Of a stretch of 64,000 nt of DNA, positions 45,023 through 54,358 are shown piece by piece (position 1 is the stretch's first letter; every line of letters starts with the position of its first letter). The DNA is from Blautia luti (GTDB lineage: Bacteria > Bacillota > Clostridia > Lachnospirales > Lachnospiraceae). Below the pieces are notes generated by a model. It made no database searches. It was not told where the DNA came from and saw nothing but the letters and a program-made list of their open reading frames with translations. Position numbers and translations under genes: made by a program. The stretch spans positions 708,501 through 772,500 of the forward strand of contig NZ_AP028156.1 of the NCBI RefSeq assembly GCF_033096465.1, read 5' to 3'.

Positions 45023-46516
45023 ATGCAGGAATGGATGATTGCCATGCTCGTTATCAGTATACTGCTGATCATACGGGACATGGCAAAAACTATTTTAGCA
45101 GGGAATGTGCCGGATACACAGGAAATACTGCCCCTGTGTGACCGTCATCCTCAGAAGGAGAAGGTGGAACGATATGCTGCTTCGTTCCAGAAACTTGCAG
45201 ATACTTTTTACGGTATGCCCTACCGTAAGGATTACTTAAGCAGCGGTCAGATCCGGCAGATCATGCACGATGCCAATGAAAGGGTATGCAGCAGATGTTA
45301 CCAGAGAGAGATCTGCTGGGGAGAACACGGCAGAGAACTGGGACAGGGCGTGGAAGTGATGGTGCGTGCATTGGAGAGCGGAGAGGAAGAAGAAATCCGG
45401 AGTATCCGCAATGACTGGACCAGTGTCTGTAGCCGTTCCGTGCAGTATTTCGAGGCAGTATCAGAGAACTTTCAGAGAGAGAAACAGAATCTGGTATGGG
45501 ACAACCGTATGATCGAGAACCGCCTTGCTGTGGCACAGCAGCTTACGGAAGTTTCCAGAATCATGGCAAATGTGGCCAGTGACCTGTATGATATAGAAAG
45601 AGGAACCCCTCAGTTTGAGGAGGAACTGCGTAAAGCCCTGCGCAGACATCATGTGATCCTGCGCCAGGCCTGGGTGATGGACAAGGCAGAGGGACGTAAG
45701 CAGGTGTTTCTCACCATGCGAGCAAGAAGCGGCCAGTGTATTTCCATGACGGAAATTTCACAGATCCTGTCCGGAATCTGCGGAGGGAATATGACTCCGG
45801 TAAATGGAAGCAGGTGTATCGTAAATGGAGAATATCATACCGTGCATTTCATCGAGGATGTGACCTATCAGATCCTTTATGGCGCAGCCAGGCTGACCAG
45901 GGAAAAGGAAAAAGTTTCCGGGGATAATTATGTGTGCAGGCAGGAAGAGGGCGGCAGATTCGTCATGTGCCTTTCGGATGGAATGGGGTCCGGAATGGAA
46001 GCATGTAAGGAAAGCGAGACAGTGGTAGAACTTCTGGAACAGTTTATGGAATCAGGCTTTTCACAGGAAACTGCGGCGAAGATGGTGAACAGTGCTCTGG
46101 TATTAAAGGGCAGGGAAGGAATGTTTTCCACCGTGGATATCTGTGCGGTAGATCTTTATACAGGAGTCTGCAATTTCCTGAAAGCAGGGGCAGCTTCCAC
46201 TTTCATAAAACGGGATCACTGGGTAGAATCCATTACTTCTGAGAGCCTTGCAGCAGGTCTGGTGCAGCAGATCGATTTCGAGACAGCGTCCAGGAAACTG
46301 TACCACGGGGATTATCTTATTATGATGACGGACGGAGTTCTGGACGCCCTTCCTGCGCAGAAGGAAGAGGAGACCATGAAAGAGATCATCATGGATGTCC
46401 ACGAAGATTCACCGAAGGATTTCGGACGGGGAATCCTGGAGAGAGTCCTGGGATACAGTGATTACCGTGCCAGGGATGACATGACTGTGTTGGTAGCAGG
46501 TGTCTGGAAAAAATAG
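45023..46516 (+). CDS. spoIIE: Stage II sporulation protein E, short form (PP2C phosphatase)
   Basis: A 497-residue SpoIIE-type phosphatase that would dephosphorylate SpoIIAA and so activate sigma-F in the forespore. The N-terminus has one membrane segment (WMIAMLVISILLII) instead of the ten of Bacillus SpoIIE (about 827 residues). The middle region keeps the VCSRCYQREICW cysteine cluster, and the PP2C domain keeps all acidic motifs: SGDN, LSDGMGSG, STVDICAVDL, MTDGVLD and RDDMTVLV. GAGGGGAG precedes the ATG. Upstream sequence back to divIC contains only the promoter, so the short form is not an obvious truncation. Confidence 0.9.
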   Translation: MQEWMIAMLVISILLIIRDMAKTILAGNVPDTQEILPLCDRHPQKEKVERYAASFQKLADTFYGMPYRKDYLSSGQIRQIMHDANERVCSRCYQREICWGEHGRELGQGVEVMVRALESGEEEEIRSIRNDWTSVCSRSVQYFEAVSENFQREKQNLVWDNRMIENRLAVAQQLTEVSRIMANVASDLYDIERGTPQFEEELRKALRRHHVILRQAWVMDKAEGRKQVFLTMRARSGQCISMTEISQILSGICGGNMTPVNGSRCIVNGEYHTVHFIEDVTYQILYGAARLTREKEKVSGDNYVCRQEEGGRFVMCLSDGMGSGMEACKESETVVELLEQFMESGFSQETAAKMVNSALVLKGREGMFSTVDICAVDLYTGVCNFLKAGAASTFIKRDHWVESITSESLAAGLVQQIDFETASRKLYHGDYLIMMTDGVLDALPAQKEEETMKEIIMDVHEDSPKDFGRGILERVLGYSDYRARDDMTVLVAGVWKK

Positions 46517-46557
46517 TAAAAAGTAATATACGAAAAAGAACAGGAGCAGACAGACTT

Positions 46558-47955
46558 ATGTACAGCGAAGTGACCGGTTACATAAAAGAAAATCACATGA
46601 TCGAAAAAGGGGATACAGTTCTGGCAGGGGTTTCCGGGGGCGGTGATTCCGTGACCATGCTATATATCCTGAAGGAATATCAGAAAGAACTGGAGTTTAC
46701 CCTCCGTGTGGTCCATGTTCACCACGGAATCCGTGGTGAAGAGGCAGACAGGGATAGCCGGTTCGTGCAGGAACTTTGTGCAGGATGGGAGATTCCATGC
46801 AGGGTATACTCTTATGATGTCCCGGCATTAAGCGCGAAGTGGAAGCTTGGCGAAGAGGAAACAGGCAGGCTGGTGCGCAGGGAAACTTTCCGGCTGGAAG
46901 GAGATAAGGACAGAGAGCAGGGGAAAAAAGTCCGCACTGCCCTGGCCCATAACCAGGAGGATCTGGCAGAAACCATGATCCACAATCTGTGCAGGGGGAC
47001 TGGTCTTCGGGGGCTGTGCACCATGCGGCCGGCAGCAGAAGACATTATCCGTCCTATTCTTTGTCTCAGCCGCAGCCAGATTAGGGATTTCCTGCAGGAA
47101 AAAGGAATCTCCTGTATACAGGACAGTACCAATCAGTCGGATGAATATACCAGGAACAGGATTCGCCATCATATTCTGCCGGAACTGGAAACTCAGGTGA
47201 ATAAAAAGGCATCGGCCCATATGGTGGAAACCGCTTCCAGGCTGGCACTGGCGGAGGATTATCTCAGCGAGCAGGGAAAGACACTGCTGAAGGCATTTGC
47301 CGGAGACAGACAGTACTGCTTTACGGAGGAATTTTTTCACCGGCCGAAGATCCTGCAGATCTATGCACTGCAGCAGGCAGTGGAGGATCTGGCAGGCAGG
47401 AGAAAAGATATTTCAGCAGTTCATTATGAGAAGATCCTGAATTTATGGCAGATGCAGACTGGGCGTAAGATCAGCCTGCCCTACGGGATCACGGCAGGAA
47501 GAACCTACGGGGCAGTCCTGCTGTATCAGAAGCCGGAAACAGATGAAACATCAGGGAAAAACGCAGAAGAAACACAACTTATCATCCCGGGAGATACCAT
47601 CTGTGCCTGTGGCAGGATACAGGCAGAAATATTTTCGTATACAGGGCAGAAGATTGAAGAAAAAAAGTATACGAAATGGCTGGATTATGATAGAATAGAA
47701 AAGAATCCGTGCGTCCGCACCCGAAAAGAAGGTGATTTCCTCATTATAAACAGCAGAGGGGACAGAAAAAAGCTCCGCCGTTGCATGATCGATGAGAAAA
47801 TACCCTCAGAGGAGAGGGATAAGATCCCGGTGATCGCCTGTGGGGATGAGATACTCTGGATCATAGGAAGCCGGATCAGTGAAAGGTATAAAATTACCCC
47901 CAAAACCAGGAAGGTGTTAGTATTAAAATACCAAGGAGGACATAAAAATGAGTGA
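46558..47955 (+). CDS. tilS: tRNA(Ile)-lysidine synthase
   Basis: A 465-residue enzyme that converts C34 of the CAU-anticodon tRNA-Ile to lysidine. The PP-loop VSGGGDS (25-31) binds ATP, VVHVHHGIRGEEADRDSRFV follows, and HNQEDLAETMIHNLCRGTGL, RPILCLSRSQIRDFL and DSTNQSDEYTRNRIRHHILP are family motifs. It overlaps hpt by eight bases. The order spoIIE-tilS-hpt-ftsH is conserved. Confidence 0.94.
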   Translation: MYSEVTGYIKENHMIEKGDTVLAGVSGGGDSVTMLYILKEYQKELEFTLRVVHVHHGIRGEEADRDSRFVQELCAGWEIPCRVYSYDVPALSAKWKLGEEETGRLVRRETFRLEGDKDREQGKKVRTALAHNQEDLAETMIHNLCRGTGLRGLCTMRPAAEDIIRPILCLSRSQIRDFLQEKGISCIQDSTNQSDEYTRNRIRHHILPELETQVNKKASAHMVETASRLALAEDYLSEQGKTLLKAFAGDRQYCFTEEFFHRPKILQIYALQQAVEDLAGRRKDISAVHYEKILNLWQMQTGRKISLPYGITAGRTYGAVLLYQKPETDETSGKNAEETQLIIPGDTICACGRIQAEIFSYTGQKIEEKKYTKWLDYDRIEKNPCVRTRKEGDFLIINSRGDRKKLRRCMIDEKIPSEERDKIPVIACGDEILWIIGSRISERYKITPKTRKVLVLKYQGGHKNE

Positions 47956-48478
47956 GAAAATCAAAGTTTTACTCAGCGAAGAGGAAGTTGATTCCCGTAT
48001 CAGACAGATCGCAGCAAAGATCAGCAAGGACTATGCAGGCAGGGAAATCCATTTGATCTGTGTGTTAAAGGGTGGAGTATTTTTCACCTGTGAACTTGCA
48101 AAAAGGATCACAGTGCCGGTATCTCTTGACTTTATGTCAGTATCCAGCTACGGTGATGATACCAAATCCAGTGGTGTGGTAAAGATCGTAAAAGACCTGG
48201 ATCAGCCTCTGGAGGGCAAAGATGTTCTGATCGTGGAGGATATCATTGACTCCGGAAGAACATTAAGCTACCTGATCGATATCCTGCAGAAGAGACATCC
48301 GAACAGTATCCGTCTGTGCACATTGCTTGACAAGCCGGAACGAAGAGTGAAGGATGTGAAAGTAGATTACTGTTGCTTCAATATCCCGGATGAGTTCGTG
48401 GTAGGATACGGACTGGATTATGCACAGAAATACAGGAATCTTCCATTTATCGGAGTTGTGGAACTGGGGGAAGACTGA
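47948..48478 (+). CDS. hpt: Hypoxanthine phosphoribosyltransferase
   Basis: A 176-residue purine salvage enzyme making IMP or GMP from hypoxanthine or guanine and PRPP. The PRPP motif VEDIIDSGRTL (96-106), LKGGVFF and SYGDDTKSSG flexible loop are present, with GYGLDYAQKYRNLPFIG at the end. It begins inside tilS after CAAGGAGG. Confidence 0.95.
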   Translation: MSEKIKVLLSEEEVDSRIRQIAAKISKDYAGREIHLICVLKGGVFFTCELAKRITVPVSLDFMSVSSYGDDTKSSGVVKIVKDLDQPLEGKDVLIVEDIIDSGRTLSYLIDILQKRHPNSIRLCTLLDKPERRVKDVKVDYCCFNIPDEFVVGYGLDYAQKYRNLPFIGVVELGED

Positions 48479-48494
48479 AAGGAGATTTGACTAA

Positions 48495-50348
48495 GTGAAT
48501 AAGCAGCCAAGCAGAATTGGTCTGTATCTGGTTATGATCGCTGCCCTGATCGCCGGATATTTCTATCTGAACAATCAGGTGGTTTCCCAGAGCAGCTATA
48601 CGCAGAAACAGCTGGAACAGGCCCTTGAGGACAACAAGGTGGTTGATGCTACGATTCAGCAAAACAGGGAAGTGCCTACAGGTGCGGTGATAGTGGATAC
48701 GACAGATGCCGGACAGAAGAAGGTTTATGTGACAGACGTAAACGAGGCCATTGAACTGCTGAACAAATATGATGTTGATGTGATCACACAGAATGTACCG
48801 GGGGACAATGTGTTTATGACTACACTGCTTCCTGTTCTCCTGACAGGTGCACTGGTGATCTTTGTGATCATGATGATGAACCGCCAGATGTCAGGCGGTG
48901 GCGGAGGCAATGCGAAGATGATGAATTTCGGGAAAAGCCGTGCCAGAATGACATCACCGGATGACAACAATAAGAAGATAACGTTCGACAATGTAGCAGG
49001 ACTGGAAGAGGAGAAAGAGGATCTGGTTGAGGTGGTGGATTTCCTGAAATCCCCTCAGAAATACACCAAGGTAGGCGCCAGGATCCCGAAAGGTGTGATC
49101 CTGGTGGGCCCTCCGGGAACAGGTAAAACCCTTCTTGCCAAGGCTGTGGCAGGAGAAGCGGGAGTTCCGTTCTTTTCTATTTCCGGTTCTGACTTCGTAG
49201 AAATGTTCGTCGGTGTAGGTGCATCCCGTGTACGTGACCTGTTTGAAGAAGGCAAGCGTCATGCGCCATGTATCATCTTTATCGATGAGATCGATGCAGT
49301 TGCCAGACAGCGTGGTACAGGAATGGGCGGCGGCCATGATGAGAGAGAGCAGACACTGAACCAGCTCCTGGTAGAGATGGACGGTTTCGGTGTGAATGAA
49401 GGGATCATCGTGATGGCAGCGACCAACCGTGTGGATATCCTGGATCCTGCGATCCTGCGTCCGGGACGTTTCGACCGTAAGGTTGCAGTAGGACGTCCGG
49501 ATGTGAAGGGAAGAGAAGAGATCCTTCGTGTCCATGCCAAGGACAAACCGCTGGGTGAGGATGTAGATCTGAAGCAGATCGCGAAGACCACTGCAGGATT
49601 TACAGGTGCAGATCTGGAGAACCTTCTGAATGAAGCAGCCATCGAAGCAGCCAGAAAGGGAAGAGGATTTATTCTTCAGTCCGATATCAAGGGTGCCTTT
49701 ATCAAAGTAGGCATCGGGGCAGAGAAGAAGAGCAAGATCATCTCTGACAAGGAGAAAAAGATCACAGCTTATCATGAGTCCGGACATGCCATCCTGTTTC
49801 ATGTACTTCCGGATATGGATCCGGTATATACTATTTCCATTATCCCTACAGGAATGGGTGCAGCAGGTTATACCATGCCGCTGCCGGATAATGATGAGAT
49901 GTTTAACACCAAGAGTAAGATGCTGCAGGATATTATGACTCTGCTGGGCGGACGTGTGGCAGAGGAGATCATTTTCGGTGACATTACCACCGGAGCATCC
50001 AATGATATCAAACGTGCCACAGCTGCAGCCAGAAGCATGGTGATGAAATACGGTATGTCTGATAAATTGGGACTGATCTCTTATGGAGATGATGACGATG
50101 AGGTATTTATCGGAAGAGACCTGGCTCACACCAGAAGCTACAGTGAAGATGTAGCCAAGGCCATTGACGAAGAAATCCACCGTATTATCACAGAGTGCCA
50201 TGACCGTGCGAAGGAAATTATTCTGGAACATGAAGACGTGCTGCACAGCTGTGCGAAGCTCCTTCTCGAGAAGGAAAAAGTGCATAGAGAGGAATTTGAA
50301 GCACTTTTTACAACAGAAAAAACAGAAACAGAAAATACAGATATATAA
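48495..50348 (+). CDS. ftsH: ATP-dependent zinc metalloprotease FtsH
   Basis: A 617-residue membrane protease. It has two transmembrane helices (about residues 8-26 and 113-133), an AAA domain with Walker A GPPGTGKT (205-212), the second region of homology ([18 protein letters not shown]), and the zinc motif HESGH (His427, Glu428, His431). The GTG at 48495 follows AAAGGAGA. Length and motifs are normal. It closes the rqcP-to-ftsH cluster. Confidence 0.96.
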   Translation: MNKQPSRIGLYLVMIAALIAGYFYLNNQVVSQSSYTQKQLEQALEDNKVVDATIQQNREVPTGAVIVDTTDAGQKKVYVTDVNEAIELLNKYDVDVITQNVPGDNVFMTTLLPVLLTGALVIFVIMMMNRQMSGGGGGNAKMMNFGKSRARMTSPDDNNKKITFDNVAGLEEEKEDLVEVVDFLKSPQKYTKVGARIPKGVILVGPPGTGKTLLAKAVAGEAGVPFFSISGSDFVEMFVGVGASRVRDLFEEGKRHAPCIIFIDEIDAVARQRGTGMGGGHDEREQTLNQLLVEMDGFGVNEGIIVMAATNRVDILDPAILRPGRFDRKVAVGRPDVKGREEILRVHAKDKPLGEDVDLKQIAKTTAGFTGADLENLLNEAAIEAARKGRGFILQSDIKGAFIKVGIGAEKKSKIISDKEKKITAYHESGHAILFHVLPDMDPVYTISIIPTGMGAAGYTMPLPDNDEMFNTKSKMLQDIMTLLGGRVAEEIIFGDITTGASNDIKRATAAARSMVMKYGMSDKLGLISYGDDDDEVFIGRDLAHTRSYSEDVAKAIDEEIHRIITECHDRAKEIILEHEDVLHSCAKLLLEKEKVHREEFEALFTTEKTETENTDI

Positions 50349-50357
50349 AATAACCAA

Positions 50358-50400
50358 AAAAGTGTGCCAAATTTTGTGAAGTTTGTGCACACTTTTCTCT
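50358..50400 (+). terminator. Terminator of ftsH
   Basis: AAAAGTGTGC (50358-50367) pairs with GCACACTTTT (50387-50396), followed by CTCTT. Confidence 0.75.
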
Positions 50401-50486
50401 TGCCCAATGGTATTATATAAACCGTAAAAACCCCCCAATACATTATATAGTTTTTGCTACACCCCATAAGAAGAAATACCTTCTCC

Positions 50487-50519
50487 AAAAAAGACAGCCT
50501 ATCCCGCTGTCTTTTTTAC
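50487..50519 (+). terminator. Second, perfect terminator downstream of ftsH
   Basis: AAAAAAGACAGC and GCTGTCTTTTTT are perfectly complementary around CTATCCC. No gene lies between it and the ftsH terminator, so it may end an unannotated short transcript. Confidence 0.88.
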
Positions 50520-50603
50520 TTTATACGGGAAGATGAAGAAACAGGGGAGAGAAACGTTGTGCAGAATCACTGAATTACAGGTGTTTTTAGGGCATAACGA
50601 TGG

Positions 50604-50632
50604 TTGTCAGTTAGTTTATTTTCCGATAAAAT
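50604..50632 (+). promoter_or_regulatory. Promoter of the GH13 gene
   Basis: TTGTCA (50604-50609) and TAAAAT (50627-50632) with a 17-bp spacer. Confidence 0.65.
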
Positions 50633-50738
50633 GGAATAGAATATGTTACAGGCAGCAGATAAGAGTGTAACATGTATATTAAGAAAAGCTGCTGTTTCTT
50701 TCTCGGGCAGACAGCGGGGACAGAGAGGATCGACGGAT

Positions 50739-52844
50739 ATGGAACATGAAAGATCAGATATCAGGAAAAAGATGCAGTATATTTTGAATATGCACCCTGT
50801 ATTTAATAAAGAGGCGTTGTTCAGTGATGGAACGGAAGATTACAGAAGCCCGGCAGAGCCGAAGGCGGGGGACACAGTGACCATCCGTTTCAGGACGCAG
50901 AGAAACAATGTAGATTCCGTATATCTGGTAAGCGGTGAGACGCGGACAGAGATGAAGATCAGTGAAACAGAGAATGGTTTCGATTATTATTCAGCACAGG
51001 TGACTGTGGGAGAGGATATTTTCCGTTATTATTTCGAGATCCAGTATGGATGGGTGACCTGTTATTATAACAATCAGGGTGTCTGTATGAAGCACGAATC
51101 CAGAATGGATTTCGAGATTTATCCTGGATTTGATACTCCGAAGTGGGCGAAAGGTGCAGTCATGTACCAGATCTATGTAGACCGTTTCCTGAACGGAGAT
51201 CCAACCAATGATGTAGTTACCGGAGAGTATTTCTATATCGGAGATACCAGTGTACAGGTAGAACAGTGGAATAAGATCCCGGCTGTGATGGGAGTGCGTG
51301 AGTTTTATGGCGGAGACCTTCAGGGTATTATGAATAAGCTGGATTATCTGCAGGATTTGGGGGTAGAGGTTATTTATTTAAATCCGATCTTCGTATCTCC
51401 AAGTAATCATAAATATGACTGTCAGGATTATGACTATGTAGATCCTCACTACGGCAGGATCGTAGAGGATTGCAATGAGGGAATCCTGCTGGGAGATGAC
51501 AGGGATAATTCCCATGCGTGGAAATATATCAGGCGTGTGACAGATAAGAAGAACCTGGAAGCCAGCAATGAGCTTTTTGCCAAACTTACTGCAGAGATCC
51601 ACAGAAGGGGAATGAAAATTATCCTGGATGGTGTATTTAACCACTGCGGTTCTTTTAATAAATGGATGGACAGAGAGCGTATTTATGAGAATCAGGAAGG
51701 GTATCCGAAGGGAGCTTATATCTCAGCGGACAGTCCATACCGTAACTTCTTTTCCTTTAATGATCAGAATGCCTGGCCATATAATAATTCCTATGATGGA
51801 TGGTGGGCTCATGATACACTGCCGAAATTAAATTATGAAGGTTCCAGGGAGCTGTATGATTATATTCTCAGGATCGGACAGAAGTGGGTTTCCGCACCAT
51901 ACAATGTGGATGGATGGAGACTGGATGTGGCTGCTGACCTGGGCCACAGCAATGAGTTTAACCATCAGTTCTGGAAAGATTTCAGAAAGGCTGTAAAAGA
52001 GGCCAATCCCAATGCTATTATCCTGGCAGAGCATTATGGCAATCCGGAAGGATGGCTGCAGGGGGATGAGTGGGATACAGTCATGAACTATGATGCGTTT
52101 ATGGAGCCGCTGACCTGGTTTTTGACAGGTATGGAGAAGCACAGTGATGAGTATCGTGAAGATCTGCTGGGCAACAGTGAAGCATTTATCGGGGCTATGA
52201 AGACCCATATGAGAGCACTTCATATGTCAGCACTTCAGACTGCCATGAATGAGTTATCCAATCACGACCATTCCAGATTCCTGACAAGGACCAACCACAG
52301 AGTGGGAAGAATTTCCTATGCAGGGGCTGAAGCAGCTTCCGAGGGAGTGAATCCGGCAGTAATGCGTGAGGGAGTTGCCATTCAGATGACATGGCCGGGG
52401 GCACCGACAGTATACTATGGAGACGAAGCCGGTCTGTGCGGATTCACAGATCCGGATAACAGACGTACGTATCCATGGGGACGTGAAGATTACCAGATGA
52501 TCGATTTCCACAGAGTGATGATCCGGATCCACAAGCAGTATGAAGTACTCAAGACAGGATCTCTGGCATTCCTGTGGAATGATTATCAGGGGCTGGCCTA
52601 TGCGAGATTTTCCCGCAAAGAGCAGATGATCGTGATTGTAAACAATATGGATCACGCAAGAGAGGTAGAAGTACAGCTCTGGCAGGCCGGCATCAGCAGG
52701 CTGGAAGATGCGAAGATGGAGAGAGTGGTCTGCACTTCAGCCGAAGGATTCACAGAGGCACCTGAAGTATACACAGCAGCAGCCGGAATCCTCAGAATGC
52801 AGATGCCTGCATTTGGATGCGTGGTTTTATATCATAAAAATTAA
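50739..52844 (+). CDS. GH13 alpha-glucan hydrolase, neopullulanase-like
   Basis: A 701-residue enzyme with an N-terminal CBM34-like domain (about 1-125) and a GH13 barrel. Catalytic residues are Asp396 (GWRLDVAADL), Glu431 (ILAEHYGN) and Asp510 (SNHDHS); DGVFNHCG is region I. No signal peptide is seen, so it should act on imported malto-oligosaccharides or cyclodextrins in the cytoplasm. I prefer the ATG at 50739 (AGAGGA upstream) to one at 50643 because the family starts near MHPVFNKEALF. It stands alone between a promoter and a terminator. Confidence 0.9.
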   Translation: MEHERSDIRKKMQYILNMHPVFNKEALFSDGTEDYRSPAEPKAGDTVTIRFRTQRNNVDSVYLVSGETRTEMKISETENGFDYYSAQVTVGEDIFRYYFEIQYGWVTCYYNNQGVCMKHESRMDFEIYPGFDTPKWAKGAVMYQIYVDRFLNGDPTNDVVTGEYFYIGDTSVQVEQWNKIPAVMGVREFYGGDLQGIMNKLDYLQDLGVEVIYLNPIFVSPSNHKYDCQDYDYVDPHYGRIVEDCNEGILLGDDRDNSHAWKYIRRVTDKKNLEASNELFAKLTAEIHRRGMKIILDGVFNHCGSFNKWMDRERIYENQEGYPKGAYISADSPYRNFFSFNDQNAWPYNNSYDGWWAHDTLPKLNYEGSRELYDYILRIGQKWVSAPYNVDGWRLDVAADLGHSNEFNHQFWKDFRKAVKEANPNAIILAEHYGNPEGWLQGDEWDTVMNYDAFMEPLTWFLTGMEKHSDEYREDLLGNSEAFIGAMKTHMRALHMSALQTAMNELSNHDHSRFLTRTNHRVGRISYAGAEAASEGVNPAVMREGVAIQMTWPGAPTVYYGDEAGLCGFTDPDNRRTYPWGREDYQMIDFHRVMIRIHKQYEVLKTGSLAFLWNDYQGLAYARFSRKEQMIVIVNNMDHAREVEVQLWQAGISRLEDAKMERVVCTSAEGFTEAPEVYTAAAGILRMQMPAFGCVVLYHKN

Positions 52845-52848
52845 GAAG

Positions 52849-52877
52849 AAAGGGGCGCCGTTTGTGCGTCCCTTTTC
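52849..52877 (+). terminator. Terminator of the GH13 gene
   Basis: AAAGGGGCGC pairs with GCGTCCCTTT (one wobble), then TTC. Confidence 0.7.
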
Positions 52878-52901
52878 ACTGTCCGTTTGATTTACGAAAA
52901 T

Positions 52902-52932
52902 AAAAAAAGTTCAGCAGATATCGCTGAACTTT
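52902..52932 (-). terminator. Terminator of the tRNA-Tyr gene
   Basis: On the reverse strand AGTTCAGC and GCTGAACT form a stem followed by TTTTTTTATT, a few bases after the tRNA 3' end. Confidence 0.88.
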
Positions 52933-52936
52933 TCAG

Positions 52937-53018
52937 TGGATGGAGAAGGATTCGAACCTTCGAAAGCGTTGCTAACAGATTTACAGTCTGCCCCCTTTGG
53001 CCACTCGGGAATCCATCC
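52937..53018 (-). tRNA. tRNA-Tyr (anticodon GTA)
   Basis: The reverse strand folds as an 82-nt class II tRNA: acceptor stem GGATGGA/TCCATCC with discriminator A, anticodon loop ACTGTAAAT (GUA), a long variable arm, and the T-loop GGTTCGAATCC. CCA is not encoded. It is a single-gene transcript with its own promoter and terminator. Confidence 0.95.
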
Positions 53019-53032
53019 TTGAACCGAAGATT

Positions 53033-53061
53033 ATTATATATGATGTGCGAGGAGAATGCAA
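53033..53061 (-). promoter_or_regulatory. Promoter of tRNA-Tyr
   Basis: On the reverse strand TTGCAT and TATAAT are 17 bp apart, about 15 bp before the tRNA 5' end. Confidence 0.8.
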
Positions 53062-53266
53062 GTTTTTTTTTGGTTTTGGGTGATATTTTTGAAAATAAAA
53101 AGGAAACCGGAAATTTTGGTTGTGATTTTTTGGGCAAAATAGTAGACGGGAATACAGAAATCTGGTAATATAAGCGTGTCTGGATATAGATGTAATTCCA
53201 TATCGAAGATTGATTAGGGCGGCTGTGAACCAAGAAACAGCTACTACAGATTAGGAGGAATTTATC

Positions 53267-54130
53267 ATGTTAGTAAATGCAACAGAAATGCTGAAAAAAG
53301 CAAAAGCTGGCCATTATGCAGTAGGACAGTTCAACATTAACAACCTTGAGTGGACAAAGGCTATTCTTTTAACAGCTCAGGAACTGAACTCTCCTGTAAT
53401 CCTTGGTGTATCTGAGGGTGCTGGTAAATATATGACTGGTTATAAAACAGTTGTTGGTATGGTTAACGGTATGATGGAAGAACTGAACATCACTGTTCCT
53501 GTAGCTCTTCACCTTGACCACGGCAGCTACGAAGGATGCCTGAAATGTGTAGAAGCAGGATTCTCATCCATCATGTTCGACGGATCTCACTATCCGATCG
53601 AAGAGAACGTTGCAAAAACTAAAGAACTGGTTAAGATCGTTGCTGAGCACGGAATGTCTCTGGAAGCAGAGGTTGGTTCCATCGGCGGTGAAGAAGACGG
53701 TGTTGTAGGTATGGGCGAGTGTGCAGATCCTGAGGAATGCAAGATGATCGCTGACCTTGGCATTGACTTCCTTGCAGCTGGTATCGGTAACATCCACGGT
53801 AAATATCCGGCTAACTGGAAAGGCTTAAGCTTTGAAACTCTTGATGCTATCCAGAAGTTAACAGGTGATATGCCACTCGTTCTTCACGGCGGCACAGGTA
53901 TCCCTGCAGACATGATCAAGAAAGCTATCGACCTTGGCGTATCCAAGATCAATGTAAATACAGAGTGCCAGCTTGCATTTGCTGATGCTACACGTAAATA
54001 CATCGAAGAAGGCAAAGATCAGCAGGGTAAAGGATATGACCCACGTAAGCTTCTTGCTCCTGGTTTCGAGGCAATCAAAGCTACTGTTAAAGAAAAAATG
54101 GAATTATTCGGATCAGTAGACAAAGCCTGA
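53267..54130 (+). CDS. fba: Class II fructose-1,6-bisphosphate aldolase
   Basis: A 287-residue zinc aldolase of glycolysis and gluconeogenesis. HLDHGSYEGC holds catalytic Asp84 and zinc ligand His85; EAEVGSIGGEEDGV, GIGNIHGKYP and VLHGGTGIP are family motifs. Codon use differs from neighbours (many GTT, GCT and ATC codons), as expected for a highly expressed gene. An AGGAGG precedes the ATG. An extended -10-like TGGTAATAT at about 53163 may be its promoter. Confidence 0.96.
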   Translation: MLVNATEMLKKAKAGHYAVGQFNINNLEWTKAILLTAQELNSPVILGVSEGAGKYMTGYKTVVGMVNGMMEELNITVPVALHLDHGSYEGCLKCVEAGFSSIMFDGSHYPIEENVAKTKELVKIVAEHGMSLEAEVGSIGGEEDGVVGMGECADPEECKMIADLGIDFLAAGIGNIHGKYPANWKGLSFETLDAIQKLTGDMPLVLHGGTGIPADMIKKAIDLGVSKINVNTECQLAFADATRKYIEEGKDQQGKGYDPRKLLAPGFEAIKATVKEKMELFGSVDKA

Positions 54131-54151
54131 GACATAAACGTATAAAAGAGA

Positions 54152-54194
54152 GAACAGACTCTGACAGGATTGACCTGACGGGGTCTGTTTTTTT
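54152..54194 (+). terminator. Terminator of fba
   Basis: AACAGAC and GTCTGTT enclose an inner CTGACAGG/CCTGACGG stem, followed by seven T. Confidence 0.85.
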
Positions 54195-54250
54195 ATTCCT
54201 TTTTTATGATATAAAAAAATGTATATATAAGAAAATCAATATCTGAAAAA

Positions 54251-54311
54251 TTTATCATGTTTCTTAATTTTTTATCATGGCGAAATCCTGATGAAAAATT
54301 TACAATATACT
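54251..54311 (+). promoter_or_regulatory. Direct-repeat activator site and -10 of the second sugar operon
   Basis: TTTATCATG occurs at 54251-54259 and again at 54271-54279, 20 bp apart (two helical turns) on the same face. A TATACT -10 follows at 54306-54311 but no -35 is recognisable. Tandem direct repeats next to a weak -35 are typical of AraC-family activation; the regulator at 57529 is the natural candidate. Confidence 0.55.
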
Positions 54312-54358
54312 CAAGTTAAGAAACAGAAAACATTATAGGAAAAGGAGAGAAAAGGATT

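Noticed and set aside
48954..50438. 494-residue open frame on the reverse strand opposite ftsH
   Set aside because: It is the antisense of a strongly conserved gene, has no ribosome-binding site or recognisable motif, and its Cys/His-rich composition is typical of an antisense shadow.
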